Assembly: GCF_963678975.1 (NCBI RefSeq)
Contig: NC_089275.1
Location: forward strand, 49,587,363-49,651,362
Reading direction: 5' to 3'
Source: Dysidea avara
Taxonomy: Eukaryota; Porifera; Demospongiae; Dictyoceratida; Dysideidae
Length of the DNA stretch: 64,000 bases
The position numbers were made by a program, and so were the translations under genes. Of this stretch, positions 33,166-44,976 are shown in pieces (the stretch's first letter is position 1; each line of letters begins with the position of its first letter). Below the pieces are notes generated by a model. It saw only the letters and a list, made by a program, of their open reading frames with translations. It did not search any database and was not told where the DNA came from.

Positions 33166-35037
33166 ATGGACAACAGCATTGGCAACAAGTTTACAGAGCA
33201 TCTGAACAGCTTTTTATCCCTTCCCATAGAGTTGTTAGTTCATATTGTCTCATTTTTGACCACACATGACTTAGTAAATCTTCGATACGTTTCAAGAAGA
33301 TTGCGAAGTGTTTGCGAAACCCCGTCGTTGTGGAGAGAGCTCATTTGGCCAGATTTCAACACTCGGGAAGAGCGTTGTGTGAAGGGTGCGTTGGAGTCTT
33401 GTGGGCAGTATGTACAACGACTTTCATTCCCTCATCACGTGACACCTTCCAAGTTAGCCATATTGCGACATTGTAGTAACCTCGTAGAACTTCGTTTATC
33501 AACAAAAAGTAAATTAAGCTGTGACCAATTGGAAAAGGCCATACGATCTATGGGGAATTTGCAGGTTTTGAATGTACTGTGGACAGGTGGAATTGGTCCG
33601 CTATTGGTGATTTGTAATAGACTAAAGGAACTTACCATCATAATGGAGGAGTTACACTTTACTGAAGTACTAACTGAGTGGGCAGCAAAAGGATTCACTC
33701 CCAGTGCACTGAACATTATCAGTACCAAATATTTTCGAACTACAAATTTAAGAGAACTATGGTTGTCCTTGAATAGTAATTCATCCACTGCTCATGTCAG
33801 TTACTTTAAAGTGTATGGACGTTACAAAGTTCCCATGAATCTATCATCATCACTACCAGATTTTCAGTTGCAGTTTGGCCAGTCATGTACTCTACCATTT
33901 ATAAGGGCCAGTACATACGGGTTGTTAGGATTGGGAGTGGACCTGTTATTGCTGACCAACTGTACATATGCCTGTGGGAGAAAGACACAACATAAGGCAA
34001 CAACAGTCTACGAAGATCTATATGGTTTTGATACCACAATTCAAAGAAGTGATTTAAACAGTAATATTGACAGCCTCGCTTTCATAACTCATTTTGATGC
34101 TTCCCATAGTCAGTTACAGTCTGGACACTTAGAACAACTAGCCACAGCTTGTCATAACTTGTTGGAACTGAACTTGAAGTACAACACAGACTGTTTGAAG
34201 AGTTTACAAGGTTTGCGTGTGATTGCTGCTTGCTGTCAGAATCTAGGAGGACTAAATTTATTGTTTATTTCAGCTAAAGATGTGGAAAGTCAAGTTCAGT
34301 TGTGGGAAATTTTGGTCAAATTGAAGCTGATCTATCTAACCGTTGATGCATGTGTTCTGTTTCCTTGTCAAATAGATGAGCAAAACAAGAAAATGATTGT
34401 TAGTTTGTATCAAAAATGTTCAAATTTGAAAGCATTAGAGTTTACATGTTGTGATGATTGTAGAAAAGTTCGTAAAGTTGGAGACTGTTTGTTATTGTCC
34501 CAATTTCCATCACTTGTCCACTTGTTTGCAATAACTTCTACCTGTTCCACTGCTATAAGGGACGTTGTCAGTGGTTGTGCGCAGCTCAAATTCTTTATTT
34601 ATTCAAGTGACAGATTTGATTTTTCAGGTGTACCAGTACTGAATTGCAACTTGGAGAAGGTACACTTCAAAATGAAGCTTGTTGATATTCCAGAAACTTT
34701 TATGGAGTCCATATCTGCTCATGGTGGACTGGTACATGTAGTAATGGAGGTGCAATCAGTGACTGGTGATGGTGTTACTGCTCTTATAGAAAACTCTCCA
34801 AAACTCACAACATGTCACATCAAAGTAGAACACATCAATGCCTCCACAGGTAAACTACAAGATTCCCGCAATACAACACTGAAGAAGAAATTTTACAATA
34901 GAAAACTGTTTTCTTGTGGCAGTTACAGTTTCTCTAGACAATATATTACTGATTTTATGATAATATGTAACAACTCAGAACTCACTTCAATGTGGTCCAG
35001 GGATTCATGCCATAGAAACTTTAGATTAGAACTGTAG
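33166..35037 (+). CDS. Intronless F-box / leucine-rich-repeat protein
   Basis: 623 residues in one open frame. Residues about 16-62 form an F-box (LPIELLVHIVSFLTTHDLVN, then LRYVSRRLRSVC, SLWRELIWPDF), which in this family binds SKP1 in SCF ubiquitin ligases. The remainder is leucine-rich with repeated hydrophobic strands (HCSNLVELRLS, MGNLQVLNV, CHNLLELNLKYN, CQNLGGLNLLFIS), the likely substrate-binding part. The start is the first ATG, nine residues before the F-box region; the preceding bases are ordinary. No signal peptide or membrane segment. The domain plan and phrases such as SGHLEQLATACHNL match a large family I recall from demosponge gene models (memory, not searched). It stands between the two ABCA copies on the same strand. 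It could be a retrocopy, but no poly-A tail or target duplication was found. Confidence 0.9.
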   Translation: MDNSIGNKFTEHLNSFLSLPIELLVHIVSFLTTHDLVNLRYVSRRLRSVCETPSLWRELIWPDFNTREERCVKGALESCGQYVQRLSFPHHVTPSKLAILRHCSNLVELRLSTKSKLSCDQLEKAIRSMGNLQVLNVLWTGGIGPLLVICNRLKELTIIMEELHFTEVLTEWAAKGFTPSALNIISTKYFRTTNLRELWLSLNSNSSTAHVSYFKVYGRYKVPMNLSSSLPDFQLQFGQSCTLPFIRASTYGLLGLGVDLLLLTNCTYACGRKTQHKATTVYEDLYGFDTTIQRSDLNSNIDSLAFITHFDASHSQLQSGHLEQLATACHNLLELNLKYNTDCLKSLQGLRVIAACCQNLGGLNLLFISAKDVESQVQLWEILVKLKLIYLTVDACVLFPCQIDEQNKKMIVSLYQKCSNLKALEFTCCDDCRKVRKVGDCLLLSQFPSLVHLFAITSTCSTAIRDVVSGCAQLKFFIYSSDRFDFSGVPVLNCNLEKVHFKMKLVDIPETFMESISAHGGLVHVVMEVQSVTGDGVTALIENSPKLTTCHIKVEHINASTGKLQDSRNTTLKKKFYNRKLFSCGSYSFSRQYITDFMIICNNSELTSMWSRDSCHRNFRLEL

Positions 35038-35429
35038 CATACATTTCTACTACACATGTTTTATTTTTTTATGATACAGCAATGTACATTAATCCCTTTC
35101 TGCAAACATTTTGAACAATGGCTTCTCATCTCTTTTTAAAGTTTACAATGAGACAAGATTTTAAGATTAAACCTTCAACTCCCTGGCAGTGGTGTAAAGT
35201 AAGAGGCAACCCACTGTAGAAGGGGAATAGTCAATGGTCAATAAACTGACATGATGACCAATGGTGGCAATCATTGTGGAATTTGTGAAAATTCAGGATA
35301 CAGCATGCATGGTGCTGTACACCTTTTAAGCCTTAGTGCAGCTGTTTAACATCAGATTATGCCAATGAAAAGTGAGTGCTTCTTCAATAATAATATTTTG
35401 GCATAATGATATAGTATAGCTCGCTCTCT

Positions 35430-35572
35430 CTCTCACACACACACTACACACACTCATTACACCACAACACATCCACATTACACATACACACACACAACTA
35501 CTACACTACACTACACACACACTACACGCACGCACACACTACACACACACACACACCACACACATACACTCT
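35430..35572. repeat. AC-rich microsatellite
   Basis: (ca)n and cacta units; a second short run lies at 36388-36420. Between the two runs lies an antisense LINE relic. Confidence 0.9.
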
Positions 35573-36385
35573 CTCACCTGGACATGGACCTGGATTGCAG
35601 ACCACCATAAGATGATGTCCGGCAGACTGAGTTGATAATCTTCATAGCCTTCTAGTTCTAGAGCACTTGAGCCTTGCCATATCCTGAAGTCTTTGAAACG
35701 TTTGTTGACAATGAGAACAGGCAACTGGAGCACTCACATTGCCAACTGCATGACGTGATCTAATGCTGCTGCAACTGTGCCTGGCTTTATCTTGGGATCT
35801 ACTAAAACTGCACTAGCATCCATCACAATAAAACCTACCTTCTCGTGTTGAAGTACTTATAGAAGAACCTTGTGTCAATACATACCAGCCTGCCTCATCA
35901 ATATGAAAAGTTCTTAAATCTTGTCAAATGCTTTGCCCCATGTGGTGGACGATGTTGGGGCAGCCACCCAAACAGCTCATACTGCTTGGGATGATCATCA
36001 CTCATCCTAGCAATGTGACCTAACCAACGCAGCCTTCTGCAGGAAATCATATCTGTCAAAGGTACAGCCCTACTTCTGACTTCTTAATTGCTAATGTGCT
36101 GAGAAATCTGCACAAAGTTCACGAGATACCTAATAATGTTCTTAAACAACATATGGTGAAATGTCTCTAAAGTAGATACCTCCTTCTGCTTCACAGGCCA
36201 AGTTTCCACAGCATACAGCAAAACACCCAGCACCACAGCTTGTACTCTTTGTGGTTATAGATAGCATATGGTCACTGAAAACAGACCTTCTGAGAGCTTC
36301 AAAACACTGGTAGCATGAGATATACTATAGTGTTTAATTCCATTTGCATTTCACTGTGATCCACAAGATAGCCAAGATAACGAAA
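35573..36385 (-). pseudogene. Antisense LINE relic (thumb/C-terminal part of reverse transcriptase)
   Basis: On the minus strand broken frames read FRYLGYLVDHSEMQM near 36380, then a VLLYAVETW-like stretch, and RRLRWLGHIARMSDDHPKQY near 36030-35975 followed by RPPHGAKH-like sequence. The RWLGHIxRM box is typical of RTE/craniofacial-2-type LINE proteins C-terminal to the palm. Many stops and frame breaks. Non-functional. Confidence 0.75.
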
Positions 36386-36826
36386 GCACACACACACGTG
36401 CACGCATACACACATGCACATTTCACTTTCCTATCTCAAATTTTTGCATGGTATATAGCTACAACTTTGGAGTCAAACAATCATTAAGCTTCTAGACACA
36501 ATTAAGAAGGATTCTGGTAATCACTAGAAAAGCACAACAACGCATGCATGCAAAAACTCATTTTAAGTTTAAATTACAAATGACGGAATATAGGTAATTA
36601 CACAACAACAATCATCTTCAAGGTTGTGTTTCAGGAATCCTGTTTGGATTCAGTTCATGCAGTCTTGGTGTATTGGGAAATTGACATGCCAATTTTAATT
36701 GGCAGCGGCCAAATGACAATTTTTTGGTATGATTGTATCAGAGGTGAAGTTGATGAGTCAGCTGACTTGCCAAGTTCACATAATATAGATGGTGGAGGGC
36801 CGTGAAAAGTTTTGTAGCAACAGGAG

Positions 36827-36992
36827 ATCATGATACTCTAATACAGCAAGAAATCATGATACTCTAATACAACAAGAGATCATGATACTCTAATACAACA
36901 AGAGATCATGATACTCTAATACAACAAGAGATCATGATACTCTAATACAGCAAGAGATCATGATACTCTAATACAACAAGAGATCATGATAC
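36827..36992. repeat. 26-bp tandem repeat, about six to seven copies
   Basis: The unit atcatgatactctaatacaa caagag is repeated with few changes. It is an amplified relative of the dispersed gatactctaatagagcagtca motif seen elsewhere in the window. Spacers are not unique and no cas genes exist, so it is not a CRISPR. Confidence 0.9.
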
Positions 36993-38130
36993 ATTCAAAC
37001 ACTCTTGCAGAGCACTCATATTTTTCACATATCATAAAAAAATACTTGAGACTAATATGGCAATTAGCTACAATTCCTGGGGGTATATGACCCTTAACAA
37101 GGTATGCATATTAATGTGCACTTGTTCAGAAGACAAACTATAAAAATGGCCAAATCTTATTAGCCATAGGACAATAAGAGTAATGGTTTAATGGTTAACA
37201 TTCAGATTAAAGCAATTGGTTGATGTAAGTATACATGTATTCCGTAATGCTGATGTTTCACATGTATAAAATGTTTCTAAACCATGTGAAACAGGAACTA
37301 ACACACTGCAGTTAGTGGATCTTTGATGATGTTCAAGCTATGGTAAGGATTGATACGGACTTGTTAACAACATTACTCATGATAATACTCAAATTTACCT
37401 CTTACTGAGACTGCATGATCGATATCATCATATTGAGGAGAAAAAGGAAAGTGTCAACATTTTAACTGATTTTTGTTGAAATTTAATGTTTTTGCTCAAT
37501 ATACATAAACTATACATGTGTATATTTTCAAATAGACACTCACCAATGGAGTTGCATCTTTTCTCCTCAAGCTCCTAATGTAAGAATAGACTTCTATCCT
37601 ATGGACCTACTCTTCTTCAGGTTTCCTATGTCTATACCAACAGTGCCTCCTGTACATATACGTATAGCCATGGACAATTCAAAGAACAGAAACCAAATTA
37701 CAGCTAGCAATATACACAGCATAATATACTGCTCATGATATCTCTGCTTTAGAGGCTGTACATCATGCTGCTGTAGATGGGCACATGGAAGCTGGTGGGA
37801 TCCAATTTCCAGGAAGTGAATTAAATCATCTAATGATTGATAAACTACACTGTCCTAGTCTCACTAATCATCATAACTACCCCAACACTATGTACCCTCA
37901 ATAAGATCTTAACTTTTCTGATTACTATTATTTGCAAGAGCTCATGAACTGCACAACTATTGTTCCTCTACAGTCATATCTTTCAACAACCACCACTAAG
38001 TTTTTTTTTTGTTTTTTTTTGTGAATGGCTACCTTTTTTGGTGGAAAAATGTATCCATAAGATATACGATAGTACTTATTATCAAATCTGTTAATTCTTT
38101 TCATCATGCCATTTATTGTTTATTTTGTAC
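36993..38130. other. Intergenic, nothing assigned
   Basis: AT-rich. A stretch at 37750-37900 reads as EAVHHAAVDGHMEAGGIQFP in one frame without stops for about 50 codons, but has no neighbours that make a gene; left unassigned. Confidence 0.4.
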
Positions 38131-38139
38131 ATAGCTATT

Positions 38140-38700
38140 AGGTGTACAGTGTTTATGTTTTGTTTGTTTAATTGTTACGTTTAGCCCACTCTCTTCTTTG
38201 TTATAAAGGAGGTAAGTTGAGTGTGCTCAGCATGTTAGTAACACTAGAGTGACTTGAAGAATCATTAAGGCAAAGTCTGGCTACTCTTCTCTGTACTGCT
38301 TCAAATTTATTAATATTAATTATTTGTCCCATACAGGTGATGTATATTCAAGCACTGGCCTGACCATACTTCTGTAGCAATTACATTTTACGGTGCTTGG
38401 ACAGTGGCGCAAATAAAGACATTGACTTCATTAGCTTTATTGGTAATTGCTTCGATATGATCGATAGTGACCCCTACTGAGATATTTGGCAGATGTAACT
38501 TCGGGGAACTATCAATATAATATGTTGGCAAGATAGGATTGTGTTGGTTTGTTACTTTCATGAGCTCACATTAATTTTCAGGGTCATCTTCCATCTGTTG
38601 GCCCATTGAACAAGTCCTGTTGTAAATTTATGCAGTCAGCTGATCGGTTATGGGAGAATACAATAATACGTCATCTGCATACACTTTGCATGGAAAGAGG
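38140..38700 (-). pseudogene. Antisense LINE relic with YADD box
   Basis: The minus strand reads PCKVYADDVLLYSPITDQL near 38690-38635 (reverse-transcriptase active site), and further on TSPVWDK, then KFEAVQRRVARLCLNDSSS near 38310-38255, followed by VTNMLSTLNLPPL. Same order as the element at 1-993 but only moderately similar. Stops and frame breaks are present; part between the blocks is scrambled. Confidence 0.8.
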
Positions 38701-39669
38701 TCCTAGCACTGTGTGCTTTACCTATATCATAAATATTATATACTACGCACCCGTGCGTAGTATATAATATCTATGCCTATATGTGTTCTGTGATTGTAAC
38801 TACGTTGTGTCATAGATATTATATACTACATATATATATATATATATATATAGGTTGTGTTTGCCACCGTGCGTCAAAATCTTTTCTTATAGGTAAGCCA
38901 TGTACATGATAGTCTTCACCACAGAGTTTCATTACCAGTGAACATTACTACCTCATCCATATGACCAATTAGCTACATCTACTAGCTATTAACTCGTATC
39001 ATTAGTTTTCCTTCTTTGTAAATGTGAGCCCATCAGTTCCTTTGGAACTCTATACCATATGCCATCCTACAGATAAAGAAGCCACAACTCTGTTCCACTC
39101 TGCCTTACACCATTATCTTTTCTAATATTTGTTTAACTATAGCTACAAGGTTTTTAGTTTGGAGTTTAGATTTTTTTTTTGTTAAGTTATTTTGCTTTTG
39201 TAACACTGTGCTCATTTAATGTTATTGTACATATGCCGCTTATGTGTGGGGAGTACGTTTGCAGGCATGTCCTTTTATACAACCCTGTCATCTTGACAAA
39301 ATTGATAATAACATATAAACAATCTACACAGTGTTTTAAGACGGCACTATAGTGCACGGATATGTAATACGTACATGTACGGACACTGTAACCTCTCCTG
39401 GGGTGTGTCTAGACACGTACAATCAATGCAACCATAGATACTAGACATATGCTACTGCATGTTGGGGCGAACCTGAATAATATTAAGTTAATGTTTTATG
39501 AATGTGAATTAATATAGAGATTACTTTTTTATTAGAAGCTGTCAAGCAGAACAGTTAGCTACTTTTGCCATATTTCACAGTACCAAGAGGTATTTCAGAA
39601 TGGAACAGTCTGTGCAGTATTCCAGATGTTGAAATATTTATGTGTATGATATGTTAATTTATTTAATAG

Positions 39670-39765
39670 TTATACCATGGCCACAAGGGATTTGCGTGAT
39701 ATACATGCCCAAGCCCGAGGGCGCGGGCATATATATCAGGCAAATCCAGAGTGGCCATGGTATAA
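39670..39765. mobile_element. 96-bp hairpin MITE
   Basis: ttataccatggccac at the left and gtggccatggtataa at the right are perfect inverses, and inner parts (gggatttgc / gcaaatcc, gatata / tatatc) continue the stem. The loop contains gcccgagggcgcgggc. Confidence 0.85.
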
Positions 39766-39796
39766 GTAATATATACCACTCTGGCATGCTCACCTA

Positions 39797-41568
39797 TATG
39801 GGGTGCCGTTTGTACCAAAATTGTACAAAAATGCCTTTTTTATAAACTATAACCATACTTTATAAATCCATGTACTACTTTATAAACCATGAACATATAC
39901 TTTATAAATCATATGCATGATTTATAAACCATATACCTGATTTATAAACCATATACCTGATTTATAAATCATTGACGTACTTTATAAACTATAACATTGA
40001 TTTATATAAATTATACATGTGATTTGTAAACTATAATACTTATTTGTAAAGTATAAACACTGATTTATAAATTATAATATTAATTTATATATCAATGTAC
40101 TACTTTATAAATCATGTGTATGGTTTATAAATCATGTGTATAGTTTATAAATCATACACATGATTTATAAATCAATAACATACTTTATGAACAATACATG
40201 CATAATTTATAAATCATCATTATGATTCATAAATTGCACATGTCAGGTTAATAAATCATAAGTATATTTTACAAACCATCATCACGAGTAACTTAGTTTG
40301 GTTATTATTGTATTTTATAAATCATTGTCGTAATTTATAAATTTAACACATACTGTACAAGTCACATGTACAATTTACTTTTATAAACTAATACTATGAT
40401 ATATAAATCAATAGTGTAATTTAGTAGCCATATGTTGTTGTTTAGTATCGATAGTCAGAATTCATATCAATATTGCTTAGATATGCATCAAATGGAAAGC
40501 ATTTGTGGCATGTGATCCAGCACAGGATTCAGCAAACTTAGTACAAGCTTTGGCAGCTGTTGTGAGTGCTTGCACTAATGAGAGCAACCTGGCAAAGTGG
40601 AGTATCACCATTACCAATGCCCCTGTCATTGTCGTGGGTAACTCCTCTGCCAGTAATTCCACTAATTATGCCACTCTTGCTGGCTACTCTTACACGGTGT
40701 AGGATTTGGGCTCAAGCCAGCCAGTGACAACAGTAGCATAATTGGTGACACAGTGGCATAGTTGGTGGAACCACTGGCAGGGGCATTGGTAATGGTGATA
40801 TACTCCACTTTGCTGGGTTGCTCTCATTAGTGTAAGTGCTCACAACAGCTGCCAAAGCTTGTACTAAGTGTGCTGAATCCTGTGCTGGATCATATACCAC
40901 AAATGCTTTACATTTGATACACATATAAGTAACTATCAATACTAAACAACAACATATGGCTACTAAATTACACTATTGATTTATATATCATAGTATTAGT
41001 TTACAAAAGTAAATTGTACATGTGATTTGTAAAGTATGTGTTAAATTTATAAAGTACGACAATGATTTATAAAATACAATAATAACCAAACTAAGTCACT
41101 CGTGATGATGGTTTGTAAAATATACTTATGATTTATTAATCTGACATGTGCAATTTATAAATCATAATGATGATTTATAAATTATGCATGTATGGTTCAT
41201 AAAGTATGTTATTAATTTATAAATCATGTGTATGATTTATAAACTATACACATGATTTATAAACTATACACATGATTTATAAACTATACACATGAATTAT
41301 AAAGTAGTACATTGATATATAAATTAATATTATGATTTATAAATCAGTGTTTATACTTTACAAATAAGTGTTATAGTTTACAAATCACATGTATAATTTA
41401 TATAAATCAATGTTATAGTTTATAAAGTATGTCAATGATTTATAAATCAGGTATATGGTTTATAAATCATGCATATGATTTATAAAGTAGTGCATTGATT
41501 TATAAAGTATGGTTATAGTTTATAAATAAGGTATTTTTGTACAATTTTGGTACAAACGGCACCCTATA
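39797..41568. mobile_element. 1.77-kb near-complete palindrome with 6-bp flanking repeats
   Basis: The termini tatggggtgccgtttgtacc and its inverse (ggtacaaacggcaccctata) start and end the element; CACCTA lies directly outside both ends (39791-39796, 41569-41574). Each arm is about 640 bp of roughly 20-bp units around the core atttataaatcat, then about 230 bp of unique sequence; the arms meet near 40700. The inner unique parts can be read as DPAQDSANLVQALAAVV in both arms in opposite orientations. No transposase is present. Confidence 0.85.
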
Positions 41569-42072
41569 CACCTAATAGGTGAAGGAAGACAAACCTGCAT
41601 TCATCACATTACTTTTATACAGAGGTTTGCAAAAATCGATTGTGGGTTTAAATTGTGGGCACAAAAAAGAAATGATTGTGGGTTTCACTGGTTGTAGTGA
41701 TACCATTTTAAACCAAATAATCACTTTGTGGATGAATAAAGTGCTAAAATAAACACTTAGACATATTGGTTGTGAATGTTTGAGGCATCTTTTCGTGCAG
41801 TTGAAATGTACTCTGTAGAAAACAATCCCCACATTGCAAAAATGATTATTTAGCAATGCTTAGTAACTGAACTATGCAATGCTGACTCACTCATTTCTTT
41901 TTACTTCACAACAATGCCCCTAACTAATTAAATCAACATGTTTAATTCAAACCCACAATGCAAAATTTTAAGCAGCTCTACTTCAAACCCACAATGCAAA
42001 ACTTTAAGCATCTCTATATAAATAATCAAAGGGAAATGATGCTTTGTAACTGCCTCAGCATCAAAGGCAGTT

Positions 42073-42081
42073 GTGGTCAGG
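42073..42081. repeat. Left 9-bp target duplication of the Mutator-like element
   Basis: GTGGTCAGG, identical to 47409-47417 and in the same orientation, directly outside the inverted-repeat ends. Confidence 0.85.
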
Positions 42082-44018
42082 GCAAATTTTTTTTTGGGGC
42101 AGACTTTCAACTTAGAAAATTTTCACGCATTATTTTTTCCGGATAATGTTGTGCATGTAATACAGGATACTAACTTCGTCAAGACTCAAGAGAACTGAGA
42201 GAATTAGTTTGCAGGGCCTCAATGTCCCTCAATGTCGTGTTTTCCGCCAGGTTGACAGTAGAAAAGAAGAGCAAAATGAGTTTAGAAGGAAAGGTGGTTT
42301 TTCCAACTGATTGTCAATGGCGTCTCGCATTTAATCTGAGAATACCTCGCAGCACAGAGCTACCCGGCAGTATCTGATTCACAGCTATTGGTGAAACTGA
42401 TTGGCATGTGAGTATGAAGCAGCTTGTGTTTGCTAAATAAATGGACTGAGGATTAATCTACTGTCTGTCTTATTGAATTTAAATAGTGATGGATCTCTCA
42501 GCTGAGCCGTCATAGTCAACAGGGATCATGAATTCTATCTAGATAACTGAACAAGGAATATATTATAATATGGTCCTGTAAAACCTTCTGTGACTGAGAT
42601 CAAGATGTTTGATCTCATCCGAATAATTATGGGACCTCGATCGCTTGACTTGCTAGTATAAAGCATATTGTTTTGTGCTCTTTTGAGAACTTCTTGATTG
42701 CTTAATTCAGTACAAGCTAACCTTTTGATCGCTTGATTAAATTTTAATACTGGTTGCGGATGGTTCTACAGGAGTTATGGTGTAATGACTATACCATACT
42801 GAACAAGCAACTGTGCTTTTGATTGTATGTTGTCTTGTTACTTGTCAGAAAGAAATATGAAGGCATGAATTATGTGTTATTGTTTTACAAACTAACTTCA
42901 AGTTCTCACAGACTGATATCTATTTCAGTCACATAGCACCGTCACAGAGGAAGTAACATTTTTCATCATTTGCCACTCAGCCATACGGAGATGGCAGTTG
43001 ATTTTATGCTTATTGTGTTATAGGTATTACGTACTTTATTATTACTACATGTATGTAAATGGTCTGTGATCACATGTGTATTGAGTGTGATATTCTTAAT
43101 TTGTAGGTGCATGGATTCACTTCAAGATCACAAACAACTGGTTTTCACAAAACCAACATCTAAACGAGAGTGAGTCCATGATAATGTGCAGCTGAGATGA
43201 CTGCAATGAATTTGAGATAGGAACAAAGATCATGGTATATTCAGTATATAGTTTGGCTTTACTATATAGACTGTGAGTTAAGACAGCAACAATTGGTCAA
43301 TTTTGTGATGCTTTGTTTTCATCAAAAATTTTCAAATGCGGAGTGCGGGTGGGCAGGTCGCATATATCATTACCATTATCACACTACCTCACAACAGCTT
43401 GGCCATGTCCAATTTTGAAAAGATTTTGGAGCATTTCCAAGGTATAGTCTCAACTGACGGCATTTCCATCGTCTGTTTGACACACGTAGTTAACTTAATT
43501 CAACTTCTTACTTGTAAAATTCTGCTAACATTACAACTTTGGAGGGCTCACTGCACAAATCTGATGATCTAATAAGCATTTGTTAACACTCTGCAGTGCA
43601 TTGTGTACCTTTGTACAACATAGCAATTTGAATAACTGACCTGTGTATGTTCAATTATTCTTGTTATTCAGACAAAATGTGGTTATATCTGCAATAACAG
43701 GTATTTTGTGCGAAAGCAAAAATTACCCTCTTGTATGGCAGGTCATGTAGCATGCAAGAATCATGTATGCATGCATGATAATTGTAGTTCACAGAGGCAC
43801 AGATGTAATACAAATTGTTGGCCTTTTAAACAGGTGACTAGGGGGTAATTGCTTTGCAGGCTAATATAACAGCAAGAGTGAGTGAATAATATCATACACT
43901 CTTGATAATAGTTCTACGTATATGACTCAATCATACAGTTAAAGTGAAACTCCTCTGGATTGTAGGCATCCTGTTTTAGGAGGACATCTGTCTAGGTCCT
44001 ATATCACCAGCTGTAGTA

Positions 44019-44634
44019 TAGTGAAACCGCACTTAGCGACCACCTCATTACACTTTGTTACGGTGGTACCATCTCTGAAGCCCAGATCTATTTTCCATAA
44101 TATCTCATTGATTTAATTTTTGTTAATGTGGCCACCTTGTTAGTAACACCAGCAGCTACTTTCTGTAGGACCAAACTTATGAAATTAAAGTGGCCAGTAA
44201 TTGAGCAGGCATTTAACCCAAGATTAAATAACAGAAAGCCAAAATGATTTAAAAAAATTTCACACATACTACAATTAATCAATAAAGGAAAATTTCTTTA
44301 TATCATGCTTGTCATGATACATAGTTGACTATGAGTGACTATTCTTCTATTACAGTTCTCAAACTTTTGAGAACCCTGCATACCCAATGTCCAATAAATT
44401 TAGCTATTAAAGCTACACTCATTATTCTGTTATTGTACTCAATGCTTAATTCAGCTTATTTATTCCACTTGCAGTCATTTCTGACTTATGCCTATACTGT
44501 ATGTTTCGTCTCTACCCAGTAGTAGTGTACTAGCCATTACGATAGTGTAAATCACAGTGCTAAAGGCCACCTCATTAATAGGGCCACTTATCTAGGGTCC
44601 CAAAAGTGGCCCCATTTAAACAGGTTTCACTGTA
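44019..44634. mobile_element. pogo/mariner-type MITE inside the MULE
   Basis: Left end tatagtgaaaccgcacttag; right end aacaggtttcactgta with ggccacttatctagggtccc. Terminal and subterminal parts pair (cgaccacctcatta / gccacctcattaatagggcc are direct). TA flanks. The small frames inside are not genes. Confidence 0.65.
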
Positions 44635-44819
44635 ACTCTTAACCGAAGTAACAAATTGCTGATCTTAAAGGGGTTTCATTATATACAAATAGCTAGTTTT
44701 GTAAATGTAAATAACAGCCTGTATGCTGTTTCTTGTACAGGAGCAGTAATAATATGAGTCAAGCACGCTTGGAACTTTTAATGACCTAGTGCATGAATAG
44801 TATATGCATGCCTTATAAC

Positions 44820-44932
44820 CAGTGGAACCTCTCTGTAACGGACAATTTGAGACCAACTTTACTGATAGCTACAAATGTTTCATTATAAGGTTGAATTTAT
44901 AGTGTACAGTGCTTTAAGAGAGGTTCCACAGT
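44820..44932. mobile_element. 113-bp pogo-type MITE inside the MULE
   Basis: Ends cagtggaacctctctgtaac and gctttaagagaggttccaca are inverse; same CAGTGGAACCTC terminus as 19571-19800. Confidence 0.75.
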
Positions 44933-44976
44933 ACTTATGTTGTGATAAATCCATTTAGCACTTCCACTTCCTTCAG

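Noticed and set aside
36827..36992. Regularly spaced repeat resembling a CRISPR array
   Set aside because: Contiguous 26-bp tandem units with no unique spacers, in a eukaryotic context without cas genes.
40505..40939. Two small proteins (DPAQDSANLVQ type) in opposite orientation
   Set aside because: They are the two arms of one palindrome near its axis; no splice or start evidence. Kept as an observation rather than genes.
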